DNA of 32,779 bases from Candidatus Poribacteria bacterium (GTDB taxonomy: Bacteria > Poribacteria > WGA-4E > WGA-3G): assembly GCA_007571305.1 (NCBI GenBank), contig RKRR01000119.1:85954-118732 (forward strand), in the 5' to 3' direction. The notes beneath the pieces were generated by a model, which saw only the letters and a program-made list of their open reading frames with translations, did not search any database and had not been told where the DNA came from. Made by a program: the position numbers and the translations under genes. Positions 1 to 8,594 of the stretch are shown in pieces (within the stretch, counting starts at the first letter, position 1; each line of letters opens with the position of its first letter).

Positions 1-727
1 TCACGTGTTCGAGGAACTGGTCCTGAATCTTGTGGCGCGTCGGCATGAGGTTTTCACGTTCTAAAACCGGACGGAGGTTATCTACTATCTCCAATGCCAT
101 CACGTCTTGCAGACGCTCTGTAATTGACTCGCGTGCGTCTGTGTTCCCAGCATAAATAAGCGGAAGTTCATAAGCGACACCCAAGCGCGGTCTCGGACGT
201 GCAGCGGCTATAATTTCAGCCAATTCAACGACATGTGAGGTTGTTCCTCCGTCAATACCACCGGAAAGGAGTAACATATCAGGTCGGAGGTGTCGGATGC
301 GTTCAATTTTTTCATGAGGCAAGCGTTTGTCGTTAGATGCGATAACATCCATGACGATTGCACCGGCACCGAGTGCTGCGCGCTCCGCGCTTTCAGCAGT
401 GAGATTGCGGACAACACCTGCCACCATCATCTGGAGTCCACCGCCAGCACTACTGGTTGATATGTAGATATCGACACCTTTGTCGCCGTTTTGCGGTTTG
501 AGAATACTCCCATTATTCAGGAGTTTACGTCCTGCAAGTTCTTCAACTTCAGTAATAGCATTGATAACACCCGCCGTTACATCCTCAACAGGTGCTTCAA
601 CCGTGGTAGGTGCCTCACCACGTACGATGAGTTGGTATTCCCCACCTCTTTTTTCGATCAGAATCGCTTTTGTTGTTGTGCTGCCACAATCGGTAGCAAG
701 AATAGAGCGAATATCGCGATTTGGCAT
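1..727 (-). CDS. MutL/GlmL-family protein (ASKHA ATPase fold), partial
   Basis: The reading frame is open from an ATG at 727 to the left edge of the window, so about 242 N-terminal residues are present and the C-terminus is missing. The N-terminus carries the ASKHA phosphate-1 motif (LATDCGSTTKA, residues 10-20), followed by a Ser/Gly-rich stretch (STSSAGGGLQ) and LSGGIDGG near residue 155. Together these fit the MutL/GlmL family, named for the chaperone-like protein linked to the B12-dependent glutamate mutase. The family is usually 450-600 residues long. An AGGAGA ribosome site lies about 6 bases before the ATG. No mutase subunit is in this window; one could lie to the left. The family call is good, but the partner enzyme is unknown. 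Confidence 0.8.
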   Translation of the reverse strand, partial: MPNRDIRSILATDCGSTTTKAILIEKRGGEYQLIVRGEAPTTVEAPVEDVTAGVINAITEVEELAGRKLLNNGSILKPQNGDKGVDIYISTSSAGGGLQMMVAGVVRNLTAESAERAALGAGAIVMDVIASNDKRLPHEKIERIRHLRPDMLLLSGGIDGGTTSHVVELAEIIAAARPRPRLGVAYELPLIYAGNTDARESITERLQDVMALEIVDNLRPVLERENLMPTRHKIQDQFLEHV

Positions 728-903
728 GCGGTTGTTTTCTCCTAAGAATAGGATCTGTTCCTTAATGTTGGTCAGTTTGGCTCCGAGTCTTCTGTAGTAG
801 AATATGTTCGTGTAAGACTTGGAAATGCAGAGGTTTTTACGAAAAAAAGAAAATCCTTGCCGATGGAATACTAGCTGCTCACTGAAAACGGAATGCCTCT
901 GGT

Positions 904-1749
904 TTAGGGTTTCACTGGCTTGACGCAACGAAACCCAAAGGTGTAGTCGGAGTGTAAGGCATCATACCACCAACGGGAATAGACTCGGAGTTCCGTTGGC
1001 TCAACGGCATAAGCCCCGCCGCGCAATATACGAGGGTTCTCAACAGTAGTGAAATTATTTATAATATTTTCTATACTTCCGCCAGCAACTGGATTCCATT
1101 TGGGGGAATTTGCATAGAAATCCTCATCATACGCATCCAGCACCCATTCCCTGACATTACCACTCATATTATATAAACCGAAGGCATTCGCAGGGTATGT
1201 TCCTGCGGGTTTAGGGCCTCCAAACTTCTGTCCGTAGTTTGCCTTATCGCGATTAATCTCATCCCCCCAAGGATATTTCTTTCCCATTAAACCGCCGCGT
1301 GCTGCCCGTTCCCATTCTGCCTCCGTAGGGAGCCGTTTACCTGCCCACTTTGCATAAGCCATTGCGGCATGCCAATTTACCCCGGTAGCAGGTTGATCAT
1401 CTGTGCCTCTAAGTTCGCTATTTCCATCCCAACTGGGAAAGTAGGAGGCGATACGGTGATTTTTAGGATCAACCGCCTCATTTTGCCAGTTTGGATTTGC
1501 ATCTACAAATGCTTTAAATTGCGCGTTCGTTACCTCATGGACATCCATATAGAATGCGTCAACATAGACAGTGTGTATCGGTTTTTCAACCTCATGAGCG
1601 TCCAGATCATTACTTCCCATCTGAAACTCACCTGCTGGGATGAGTACCATTCCTTCTGGTGCCCTGGGTGGTTCAGGATCAGAACGGATTGCGGAGACAG
1701 AAAGCCAAATTGGTAACAATAAGGTTAGAAACTTAATCTGAGGTTTCAC
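904..1749 (-). CDS. FGE/SUMF1-like domain protein, exported, lacking catalytic cysteines
   Basis: This 281-residue protein starts at a GTG (1747-1749) with GGAG about 8 bases upstream. Residues 1-22 look like a signal peptide, followed by a Pro-rich linker. The rest is one formylglycine-generating-enzyme-type domain: MVLIPAGEFQMGS, the TNAQFKAF block, RLPTEAEWERAARGG, the NMSGNVREWVLD block and the terminal FGFRCVKP. True FGE oxidises sulfatase Cys or Ser using two Cys in the segment after RGGS (C336 and C341 in human SUMF1). Here that segment reads RGGAYAVEPTELRVYSR, with neither cysteine, so sulfatase activation is unlikely. Members of this wider family serve other roles, often unknown. It lies alone on the minus strand, 58 bp after the isomerase gene at 1808-2602. 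Confidence 0.85.
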   Translation of the reverse strand: MKPQIKFLTLLLPIWLSVSAIRSDPEPPRAPEGMVLIPAGEFQMGSNDLDAHEVEKPIHTVYVDAFYMDVHEVTNAQFKAFVDANPNWQNEAVDPKNHRIASYFPSWDGNSELRGTDDQPATGVNWHAAMAYAKWAGKRLPTEAEWERAARGGLMGKKYPWGDEINRDKANYGQKFGGPKPAGTYPANAFGLYNMSGNVREWVLDAYDEDFYANSPKWNPVAGGSIENIINNFTTVENPRILRGGAYAVEPTELRVYSRWWYDALHSDYTFGFRCVKPVKP

Positions 1750-1807
1750 TGAAATGCTCCACGAGCAGAATTGGTCCGATCTGGTTAGGACGATTCTAAG
1801 ATAGAAA

Positions 1808-2602
1808 TTAGTAACCTAATTGCCGCAAATACTCCCGATTCACTGTCATTCTCTCTTTATCTGACCGCTCCTCAACCGTGCCTGGGCACGCCGTAATCCA
1901 CCGTTCATAGTTAAGTTCCTTTAAGGTGGACATGATTCCTGGAAAATCCATCACAGTGCCAGCACCGATATCCACCCAATCCACATCGTAAGGTGTACCA
2001 TCATCGCCGCCGGTTACGCTGCAATAATCCTGTAGGTGAACGTAGGCGAGGGTATCGCTATAGCGTCGAATGGATTCAATCGGATCGTATCCCCACAGTG
2101 CGGAATGTGAGACATCTATGCACAATTTACACTTTCGGAGGAGGCTCATATATTTCGCCCAATCATCGATCGAGTCCACTGTGGTATTGGTATGGATATG
2201 ATAACAGACATCCAAACCGTATTGCGCGGCGTATTCTGCCCACTCTTCGGAGACATCGGCGAGTGCGGTGAGGTCTGAATTATCCACTGGACGTCCCTGA
2301 GGCTTTCCCGCGCCCATGAACATGAAACAATCGGCTTCAACCTCTGCGGCAAAGTCAATCCGCCTTTTGTTGAGTTCCATCTGCTCTGTGTCTTTATCGA
2401 TCGGTAGTCCGCGTGCCGTTACAGCAGCGACAGGTAAATCCGCATTGTTGCACACCTGTCGAATGTGTTGGGGCGTGCCTACCCAGTCCAAGGATTGCCG
2501 CATCTCCCAACCGTCCCAGCCTGCATCTTTCAGTTGCATTAACAATTCCTCAAAATCTGGTGTCTGCCAACGTAATGTACTATATCCAAATTTGAAACCC
2601 AT
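1808..2602 (-). CDS. sugar phosphate isomerase/epimerase-like TIM-barrel protein
   Basis: This protein of 264 residues has the xylose-isomerase-like TIM-barrel (AP_endonuc_2) pattern. It begins FKFGYSTLRW, then has WDGWEMR on an early strand, VCYHIHTNT in the middle, LCIDVSHSALWG, and YVHLQDY near the C-terminus. The acidic and histidine positions (E, H, D, H) on these strands are the expected divalent-metal ligands, but the substrate cannot be read from sequence. I chose the ATG at 2602 because AGGA sits 5 bases upstream; an in-frame GTG at 2614 has no better site. The next gene upstream on the same strand (2679-2969) is 76 bp away. Related enzymes handle inositol, hydroxypyruvate or keto-sugars. 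Confidence 0.85.
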   Translation of the reverse strand: MGFKFGYSTLRWQTPDFEELLMQLKDAGWDGWEMRQSLDWVGTPQHIRQVCNNADLPVAAVTARGLPIDKDTEQMELNKRRIDFAAEVEADCFMFMGAGKPQGRPVDNSDLTALADVSEEWAEYAAQYGLDVCYHIHTNTTVDSIDDWAKYMSLLRKCKLCIDVSHSALWGYDPIESIRRYSDTLAYVHLQDYCSVTGGDDGTPYDVDWVDIGAGTVMDFPGIMSTLKELNYERWITACPGTVEERSDKERMTVNREYLRQLGY

Positions 2603-2678
2603 AGTGTTCCTCACTCTCCGTTAGGTAAGATACTGTCTACAGACATCCGTTAGGTATGATAGACAGCACGGTTGCATG

Positions 2679-2969
2679 TCACTTGAAATAGGCGAGAAGT
2701 GCGATAATTGCAGATCCGACTGCAGCCGGGACAGCAATTTTGCCCCAGAGTGAGGCATTCGATTCTTGCCAGCCCTCAAGCTTACCTCGAATCCAACCTA
2801 AACCGACGTGTAATTCACTGAGAGAAGATCGGATGTCCTGAAACTGTTCATCTGTTTTATGCTTCCACTCCTCAGTGCGTTCCATCCAATTGTCAGTGCG
2901 TTCCATCCAGTTGTCAGTGCGTTCCATCCAAGATAAAACATGTTCGCGAAATTCAGTGTCATTCATCAT
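2679..2969 (-). CDS. small coiled-coil protein with C-terminal membrane segment and WMERTDN repeats
   Basis: This is a 96-residue protein of unknown function. Residues 14-34 contain three near-perfect seven-residue repeats (WMERTDN, WMERTDN, WMERTEE) encoded by a 21-bp tandem DNA repeat. The heptad spacing and charge pattern suggest a coiled coil running to about residue 50. Residues 74-94 are hydrophobic (IAVPAAVGSAIIALLAYF), a probable single membrane helix close to the C-terminus. The layout recalls small holin-associated or XhlA-like proteins, but that is only a resemblance. AGAGGT about 4 bases before the first ATG supports the start. No clear partner lies nearby. Confidence 0.6.
   Translation of the reverse strand: MMNDTEFREHVLSWMERTDNWMERTDNWMERTEEWKHKTDEQFQDIRSSLSELHVGLGWIRGKLEGWQESNASLWGKIAVPAAVGSAIIALLAYFK
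2873..2934. repeat. 21-bp in-frame tandem repeat, about three copies
   Basis: Units begin at 2873, 2894 and 2915, each starting CAGTGCGTTCCATCCA. The first two units differ by one base and the third runs out after about 17 bases. The repeat lies within the coding region at 2679-2969 and encodes one coiled-coil heptad per unit, so gain or loss of units keeps the reading frame. Confidence 0.85.
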
Positions 2970-3134
2970 AGTTACCTCTTATCTTAATGTCATATCCTTC
3001 TGTATTTTTTATCCTATACAAACATATTGTAGCACATTTGAAAATAAATTGCTTGCTATATAACGGGAGCCTTTGCTAAACTATATCCGTAAAATTCAGG
3101 GATATTCTGTAATTACCCATTTTAAGGAGAAAAT

Positions 3135-4100
3135 ATGGATAAAGTGAAACTCGGTTTTATCGGAACCGGCGGCATGGCGGGCGCACACATGCGTAACCTT
3201 AAAGACGACTTTGAGGACGTTGAATTTTGCGCCATGTGCGACATCTCGGAAGACCGAGCAAAACAGCGTGCCGAAGAATTCGGTGGCAACGCTTACAGCG
3301 ACTACCGTGTCATGTACGATAAAGAGGAATTGGATGCCGTCTATATCTGTACACCCCCTTTTGCGCACGGTGAACAGGAACGCATCGCTTGTGAAAAAGG
3401 CATCGCGATGTTTATTGAGAAACCGATCCATTCTGAGTTAGAACCGGCGATTATCATTAATGAATATGTTGAACAGAGCGGTGTGGTTACAAGTGTCGGT
3501 TATCACTGGCGTTACGGTGGCAACGCACAGAACGCGAAAGCAATGCTTGAAGAGCAACCGCAAATTCTCGGAGCACTCGGCTATTGGATGGGTGGAATGC
3601 CCGGTACACCGTGGTGGCGCGTGCGTGCAGAATCCGGTGGGCAACACGTTGAGCAGACAACACACATCTTCGATTTGGCACGGTTCCTCGTTGGTAGCGA
3701 TGGAAAGACTGTCCATGGCGTTGCGGCGAGCGGCAGTATGACGCATATTGAGAATTATGACATAGACGATATCAGCATGGTGAACATCGAATTCAAGAAC
3801 GGTGCTGTTGCGAACATCGTCTCGGCTTGTGCAATGGAGGGTTTCGGTCGCGTACATCTTGAAGTCTTCACACGTGGGCTCGTTGTCAATGTCGGTGGTT
3901 CAAACGAAGTGAATCGAGGGGGCGAAACGGAACCGCTCTCGAATGAAGGCGGACAGGACAGGGATCGCGTCTTTATTGATGCCGTAAAGACAGGGGATAC
4001 GTCCAAAATTCTATCACCTTACAGCGATGCATTAGAGACACTCCGCATTATGCTTGCGGCGAGCACCTCGTTCCGTACGGGTAAGGCAGTGGACTTGTAG
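3135..4100 (+). CDS. Gfo/Idh/MocA-family NAD(P)-dependent oxidoreductase
   Basis: This 321-residue protein is a typical sugar or cyclitol dehydrogenase of this family. The N-terminal Rossmann fold shows GFIGTGGMAGAHMRN (residues 7-21) for dinucleotide binding, then DAVYICTPP and the EKPIHSE motif that carries the conserved lysine. The C-terminal domain has the GGQHVEQTTHIFDLARFL block, where the family places its catalytic histidine. The start at 3135 has AGGAGA 5 bases upstream. It is followed 59 bp later by a TIM-barrel isomerase on the same strand, with a hairpin between them, and both end at the terminator at 4936. This suggests a two-gene sugar-catabolism operon. The substrate is unknown. 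Confidence 0.92.
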   Translation: MDKVKLGFIGTGGMAGAHMRNLKDDFEDVEFCAMCDISEDRAKQRAEEFGGNAYSDYRVMYDKEELDAVYICTPPFAHGEQERIACEKGIAMFIEKPIHSELEPAIIINEYVEQSGVVTSVGYHWRYGGNAQNAKAMLEEQPQILGALGYWMGGMPGTPWWRVRAESGGQHVEQTTHIFDLARFLVGSDGKTVHGVAASGSMTHIENYDIDDISMVNIEFKNGAVANIVSACAMEGFGRVHLEVFTRGLVVNVGGSNEVNRGGETEPLSNEGGQDRDRVFIDAVKTGDTSKILSPYSDALETLRIMLAASTSFRTGKAVDL

Positions 4101-4115
4101 AAAAAATTAGGTTAT

Positions 4116-4133
4116 GGCACGACGGAACGTGCC
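4116..4133. repeat. intercistronic hairpin (perfect inverted repeat, REP-like)
   Basis: GGCACG and CGTGCC pair perfectly around a six-base loop (ACGGAA). It lies between the dehydrogenase and the isomerase. No T-run follows, so it is not an intrinsic terminator. It could be a REP-type element or an mRNA-processing or stability hairpin. Confidence 0.6.
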
Positions 4134-4159
4134 TACAACTTTAAAAGAAAGAGAGAATT

Positions 4160-4915
4160 ATGCCAATTAATCAATCTATCTGTTTTGGCGGTTTCAGTCG
4201 TGGCAGAGATCCAATTGAAGTCATCAAAAAAGCCGCGGAAATCGGTTATAAATCCATTGAGATGCTACCCGCGGAATATTGGTCAGTCGTTCAGGATCAC
4301 GGGATGCGCGTCGCGATCATTGTAGGGCATGCCTCGCTCCCGTCCGGACTAAATGATCCGAGCAACCACGACCGGATTGAAGATGAAATCCTCCAAAACA
4401 TCGATATCGCAGCAAAAAACGACATCCCCGGACTCATCTGTTTTTCTGGAAATCGAGAGGGCAGATCTGACGAAGAGGGACGTGATAACACAATAGCAGG
4501 CTTGTCGCGTGTTACCAAAGCCGCCGAGGAGAAAGGGATCAATCTCTGTGTCGAGCTGCTCAACAGTAAAGTCAACCATCCAGATTATCAATGTGATAAA
4601 ACGGAATGGGGTGTTGAAGTTTGCAAGGGGGTAGGTTCACCGCGAGCGCAGTTGCTTTACGACATCTACCACATGCAAATCATGGAAGGCGACTTGATCC
4701 GTAACATTACGGATTATAGTGACTATATTGGGCACTATCATACCGCAGGTAACCCAGGACGGCATGATCTCGATGACGAGCAAGAAATTTATTATCCTGC
4801 CGTGATGCGTGCTATCGTCAACACCGGATATGATCTCTATGTCGGTCATGAATTCGGACCCAAAGGCGATGCGTTCGATGCGATGCAACACGCTTTCGAT
4901 GTGTGTAACGTCTAA
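4160..4915 (+). CDS. hydroxypyruvate isomerase-like TIM-barrel protein
   Basis: This 251-residue protein belongs to the AP_endonuc_2 sugar isomerase superfamily. The block LCVELLNSKVNHPDYQCD (about residues 133-150) followed by LLYDIYHMQIMEGDLIRNI and YIGHYHTAGNPGRH is characteristic of hydroxypyruvate isomerase (Hyi) and related enzymes. The E, D, H and late E (VGHEFGP) are the expected metal or catalytic positions. The usual family length is about 260, so it is full length. The start has a GAGAGA site 4 bases upstream. It is the second gene of the operon begun by the dehydrogenase and is followed by an intrinsic terminator. Whether it uses hydroxypyruvate or another keto-sugar is not decidable here. 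Confidence 0.85.
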   Translation: MPINQSICFGGFSRGRDPIEVIKKAAEIGYKSIEMLPAEYWSVVQDHGMRVAIIVGHASLPSGLNDPSNHDRIEDEILQNIDIAAKNDIPGLICFSGNREGRSDEEGRDNTIAGLSRVTKAAEEKGINLCVELLNSKVNHPDYQCDKTEWGVEVCKGVGSPRAQLLYDIYHMQIMEGDLIRNITDYSDYIGHYHTAGNPGRHDLDDEQEIYYPAVMRAIVNTGYDLYVGHEFGPKGDAFDAMQHAFDVCNV

Positions 4916-4935
4916 ACGTGGTTATACAAATTGTC

Positions 4936-4967
4936 GGGCAGGTCGCTGTACCTGCCCTATTTTTTTT
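4936..4967 (+). terminator. intrinsic terminator of the 3135-4915 operon
   Basis: An eight-base stem, GGGCAGGT with ACCTGCCC, closes a six-base loop (CGCTGT) and is followed by TATTTTTTTT. It lies 20 bases after the isomerase stop and ends only 8 bases before the hsdR start codon. Confidence 0.92.
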
Positions 4968-4975
4968 CACCGAAG

Positions 4976-7387
4976 ATGACTCCTGAAAAGAAAGCTAGAC
5001 GCACTATAGATAAAATGCTTGAAGCGTCCGGATGGTGTGTCCAAAACTACAGTGGACATGATACGGATGTTGCGCTTGGTATTGCTGTCCGGGAATATCC
5101 GCTGAAAGCGAGTCAGAGCGCAGACTATCTTCTCTTTATCAACGGGACTGCGGTTGGCGTTATTGAAGCCAAACCAGAGGGAATCACTCTCAGCGGAGCA
5201 CTTCAACAGGCACAACGGTATCGTGCAAGTTTGCCGGATGACTTACCTCGCCTTCCCAGATTTCCTTTTTCCTACGCGTCAACAGGAGTTGAAACATACT
5301 TTCGAGACATCCGGGATCCGGATTCTCGTTCTCGACGAGTCTTTACATTTCATACGCCAGATTCTCTTTGGCATCAAGCGAATGAACTCTCGACTCTCCG
5401 AGAAAATCTCAAGAGCGATTTACCTACATTAGAGAGAGGGGATCTGAGAACGTGCCAGTTTGAAGCAATAACGGAACTTGAGAAGTCATTAGCAGAATCA
5501 CGCCAACGCGCCTTAATTCAGATGGCAACGGGCAGCGGGAAAACGCATGCTGCTGTCAGCAGTGTCTACCGCCTCATCAAATTTGGTAGGGCAAAACGTG
5601 TTCTTTTTCTGGTAGACCGCAATAATCTCGGTAGACAAACCCATCGCGAATTTCAGGCGTACACTGCCCCTGATGACGGTAGGAAATTCACGGAGCTCTA
5701 CAACGTCCAGCACCTCTCTACCAATGTTATTGATGAACCGAGTAAAGTCTGTATTACGACACTCCAACGCCTCTATGCTATGCTAAAAGGCGAAACTGAT
5801 TATGCATCGGACGCTGAGGAGGGATCTGCTTTTGAGAATGACACTGAAGACCCTTCACCACAACCGGTTACCTATAATCCAGTAATCCCGATAGACACCT
5901 TTGACGTTATTATTGTTGATGAATGCCATCGCTCCATTTACGGTAAATGGCGACAAGTGTTGGAATACTTCGATGCATTCATTATCGGGTTAACCGCAAC
6001 GCCGTATCAGCAGACTCTTGCCTTTTTTAATCACAACCTCGTTTCTGAATATCGTCATGAACAAGCCATAGAGGATAATGCAAACGTCGGTTATTACGTC
6101 TACCGAATTAAGACAGAAATCACACAAAGCGGCAGCACGCTTGAGGCAGGGAGTTATGTTGCAAGACGAGATCGGCAAAATCGGAGACTTAACTGGGATG
6201 CATTAGATGCTGATGTCGAATACACGGAAAACCAGTTGGATCGGGATGTCGTTGCTGTAGATCAGATTCGCACAGTCCTTGAGACTTTCAAGGCAAAACT
6301 TTTCATAGACCTCTTTCCCAATAGACATATTGTCCCCAAAACGCTTATCTTTGCGAAAGATGATTCCCATGCCGAGGATATTGTCCACATTGTTCGAGAA
6401 GTATTCGCGAAAGGTGACGAATTTTGTCAGAAGATTACCTATCAGAGTGACAGACCGGAAGATCTCATCAGAAGATTTCGCACAGATCCGATCTTCCGAA
6501 TTGCCGTGAGCGTGGACATGATTTCTACAGGCACGGATATAAAACCGCTTGAGTGTTTGATCTTTATGCGTGCTGTCCGATCGAGTGGGTATTTTGAACA
6601 AATGAAGGGACGCGGCGTGCGCGTCATCCATCCCGATGATTTGCGCGCTGTCACTGGTGATGCGAATACAAAAACGCACTTCATTATCGTTGATGCTGTC
6701 GGAGTTTGTGACTCCGTAAAAACTGACTCGCAATCACTTCCGGGGGAACCATCTGATCCTATTCGCCCCTCAAATAGAGATCCTAACCAGCTGATTGATG
6801 ATATCAACGAAGATGAAATTCTTGACACCGGCTTTGAAGATGAAAGTTTCACACAAGCAGTGACAGTTATCCACGGCTTTAAACAGTTTATTAGTCAAAA
6901 CATGGATAAACTGTCAGCGTTACAAATTCTCTGTAGACACCCAGAAGCACAAGGGACACTGATAGAGGACGACTTAAAGACGTTAGAAGAAGCCTTGCTG
7001 CAGCATTCAAATAGTCTGAGCCGTGAGTCATTATGGTTTGCTTACCAAAGACGTTCACCAGAGAACGTGCATGGAAGTACTGACCAACGAACAGACCTCA
7101 TATCTCTTGTTCGGTTTGCCAATGGCGATAACTTTTTCCTTGAGCCTTTCAGGGTAACAGTTAATCGTCATTTTGAAGAATGGATAACCGGAAAACATTT
7201 TACACCAGAGCAGCATAAATGGCTTAAAATGATACGAGACCACATTGCCACTTCCCTCGATATTCAGATAGAGGACTTTGAATATGCACCCTTTGCGGAA
7301 CTTGGGAATGGGGCGAAGGTTTATCAACTCTTTGGAGATGCCTTAGGGGATATTTTAAGGGAACTCATGGAGAAATTGGTTTCTTAA
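4976..7387 (+). CDS. hsdR: type I restriction enzyme R subunit (HsdR)
   Basis: This 803-residue motor and nuclease subunit cleaves DNA after ATP-driven translocation. The N-terminal nuclease has the PD-(D/E)XK core at D50 and E64-A-K66. The SF2 helicase follows with Walker A TGSGKT near residues 185-190, DECH at 315-318, GLTATP shortly after, and a motif VI-type QMKGRGVR. A C-terminal region joins the other subunits. I chose the ATG at 4976 because MTPEKKARRTIDKMLEASGW is how such N-termini usually begin; an upstream in-frame TTG (4931) lies inside the terminator. No good ribosome site precedes the ATG. The hsdS and hsdM genes lie 2.6 and 6.5 kb downstream on the same strand. The stop overlaps the stop of the convergent Uma2 gene by two bases. 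Confidence 0.95.
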   Translation: MTPEKKARRTIDKMLEASGWCVQNYSGHDTDVALGIAVREYPLKASQSADYLLFINGTAVGVIEAKPEGITLSGALQQAQRYRASLPDDLPRLPRFPFSYASTGVETYFRDIRDPDSRSRRVFTFHTPDSLWHQANELSTLRENLKSDLPTLERGDLRTCQFEAITELEKSLAESRQRALIQMATGSGKTHAAVSSVYRLIKFGRAKRVLFLVDRNNLGRQTHREFQAYTAPDDGRKFTELYNVQHLSTNVIDEPSKVCITTLQRLYAMLKGETDYASDAEEGSAFENDTEDPSPQPVTYNPVIPIDTFDVIIVDECHRSIYGKWRQVLEYFDAFIIGLTATPYQQTLAFFNHNLVSEYRHEQAIEDNANVGYYVYRIKTEITQSGSTLEAGSYVARRDRQNRRLNWDALDADVEYTENQLDRDVVAVDQIRTVLETFKAKLFIDLFPNRHIVPKTLIFAKDDSHAEDIVHIVREVFAKGDEFCQKITYQSDRPEDLIRRFRTDPIFRIAVSVDMISTGTDIKPLECLIFMRAVRSSGYFEQMKGRGVRVIHPDDLRAVTGDANTKTHFIIVDAVGVCDSVKTDSQSLPGEPSDPIRPSNRDPNQLIDDINEDEILDTGFEDESFTQAVTVIHGFKQFISQNMDKLSALQILCRHPEAQGTLIEDDLKTLEEALLQHSNSLSRESLWFAYQRRSPENVHGSTDQRTDLISLVRFANGDNFFLEPFRVTVNRHFEEWITGKHFTPEQHKWLKMIRDHIATSLDIQIEDFEYAPFAELGNGAKVYQLFGDALGDILRELMEKLVS

Positions 7388-8076
7388 TCATTTCTCTCTG
7401 CCCGGAGACGTTCAATTTCCGCTAAAGCTTCGGCGAGTGCATCTTCTGCGCGTTGTCGTGCGTTTGCCTGTTGTGCTACAAGGGCTTCCGCGGCATCTGC
7501 GCGATCTTGCGGCGTTTGCAACCATTGCAACGTGTCCGGGTTATAGAGGCATAAATCGCCGTCCCGCTCACCTAACTCCAAACCTAAAGCATCCGAGGGT
7601 AAACGGTCGTTGACAAAATCTATCGCCTGATACACCCCATCAACCAGCCGAAACCCGGTAAAACTCGGCACGACTTGACCGAGCGGATCGTAGATGTAAT
7701 ACTCTTTTACGCCCAACACGGACGCATAGAGCTCCTTCTTTTCTCCGATATCTTTTCGAAATGTACTCGGACTCGCAACTTCTAACACAAAATCTGGGGT
7801 ATGTCTCTCCTCCCATGTGAGATACGTCCGCCGCCGTTTCTTTTCAACGCCAAAGACGACAAACACATCCGGAGAAATACATTTCCTCGGGTTTCCTTCT
7901 TCGTAATATAGGAGTAGATTGCCCGATATGTAAACGTCTTGCCTGTTTCGGTAATGGTGTTTTAGCATGAGAATGAAATCCATCATCAGATCTCGGTGAG
8001 TATCTGTTTCTGCCATAGGTTGCCCGTCCGATTCCGGATAGATGATTGTCGGCGCAGCATGTATCTGTTCCTGCAT
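7384..8076 (-). CDS. Uma2-family (DUF820) PD-(D/E)XK-fold protein
   Basis: This 230-residue protein has the Uma2 pattern: SPDVFVV with D70, then DFVLEVASPST with E99, followed by the DIGEKKELYASVLGVKEYYIYDP block. This is a restriction-endonuclease-like fold whose biological role is mostly unknown. Residues 195-230 form a charged Ala/Glu-rich coiled coil, a common tail in the family. I chose the ATG at 8076, with GGGGAG about 8 bases upstream, over a TTG at 8097. The gene is antisense between hsdR and the rest of the type I locus, with the TIR-bounded element immediately upstream. It therefore looks like an accessory gene that interrupts the restriction operon. Confidence 0.85.
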   Translation of the reverse strand: MQEQIHAAPTIIYPESDGQPMAETDTHRDLMMDFILMLKHHYRNRQDVYISGNLLLYYEEGNPRKCISPDVFVVFGVEKKRRRTYLTWEERHTPDFVLEVASPSTFRKDIGEKKELYASVLGVKEYYIYDPLGQVVPSFTGFRLVDGVYQAIDFVNDRLPSDALGLELGERDGDLCLYNPDTLQWLQTPQDRADAAEALVAQQANARQRAEDALAEALAEIERLRAERND

Positions 8077-8117
8077 CGCTTTATCTCCCCGTATCAAGTT
8101 AGAAAGATTTAGTATAT

Positions 8118-8427
8118 TTACCCAAGTTGCCAGTTTGTAGCATCATCTGGGAGGTTGTGCATCTTAAGCACGCAAACTCACAACCTACGCTACGAATTAT
8201 AGTAGATTCCGTAATTACTTGGACACTTGTAGCGTCATGTGAACTATGAAGTTATACGTTCTGACTGGCACAGGAGACCAACAGCTTCCTATGCTACAAA
8301 TGTGAACCTATTTTCGGATTTCACTATAAGCACGCAGGCTGACAGTCTCCTACGCTACGAAATGCATCCGAATTCAGTGAAAAATGGGATGGGATGCCTA
8401 AAATCTTGTAAGTAGCAACTTGCATTA
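8118..8427. mobile_element. non-coding TIR-bounded element, copy 1 (MITE-like, degraded)
   Basis: The stretch between the Uma2 start and the gene at 8595 has no credible gene. It starts with ACCCAAGTTGCCAG (8120) and ends with GTAGCAACTTGCATTA (to about 8427). These correspond to the two ends of the cleaner copy at 20888-21050. Inside are several variants of CCTACGCTACGAA (two exact copies, one altered) and TTGTAGC, so the middle appears to be an expanded or repeated version of the shorter copy. Near the right end, GAAAAATGG...CTAAAAT is shared with the other copy. No transposase is present. Confidence 0.55.
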
Positions 8428-8503
8428 TATTTGCTTTTAAGGATACGATTAAATGATGTTAATGTCAAGGGGATAATGAAGCCGCCTTCCCTGTCCAAAA
8501 TGT

Positions 8504-8533
8504 TTGCATCTGTCTACAAGTGTATGCTAAAAT
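8504..8533 (+). promoter_or_regulatory. predicted sigma70-type promoter for the AlbA_2 gene
   Basis: TTGCAT (8504-8509) and TAAAAT (8528-8533) are separated by 18 bases, and TGC before the -10 gives an extended -10 element. It lies about 60 bases before the ATG at 8595. This is prediction by pattern only. Confidence 0.5.
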
Positions 8534-8594
8534 TAAATCCGTCTGATGACTATTCTGCCGCAATTTTGAAACCTTCCAAGAGGGATATCCGAAA

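Noticed and set aside
2873..2934. CRISPR-like array
   Set aside because: The repeats are contiguous, 21 bp long, without spacers and in frame within a gene.
4931..4975. Upstream TTG extension of hsdR (15 extra codons)
   Set aside because: These codons lie within the terminator hairpin and T-run; the family N-terminus begins at the ATG at 4976.
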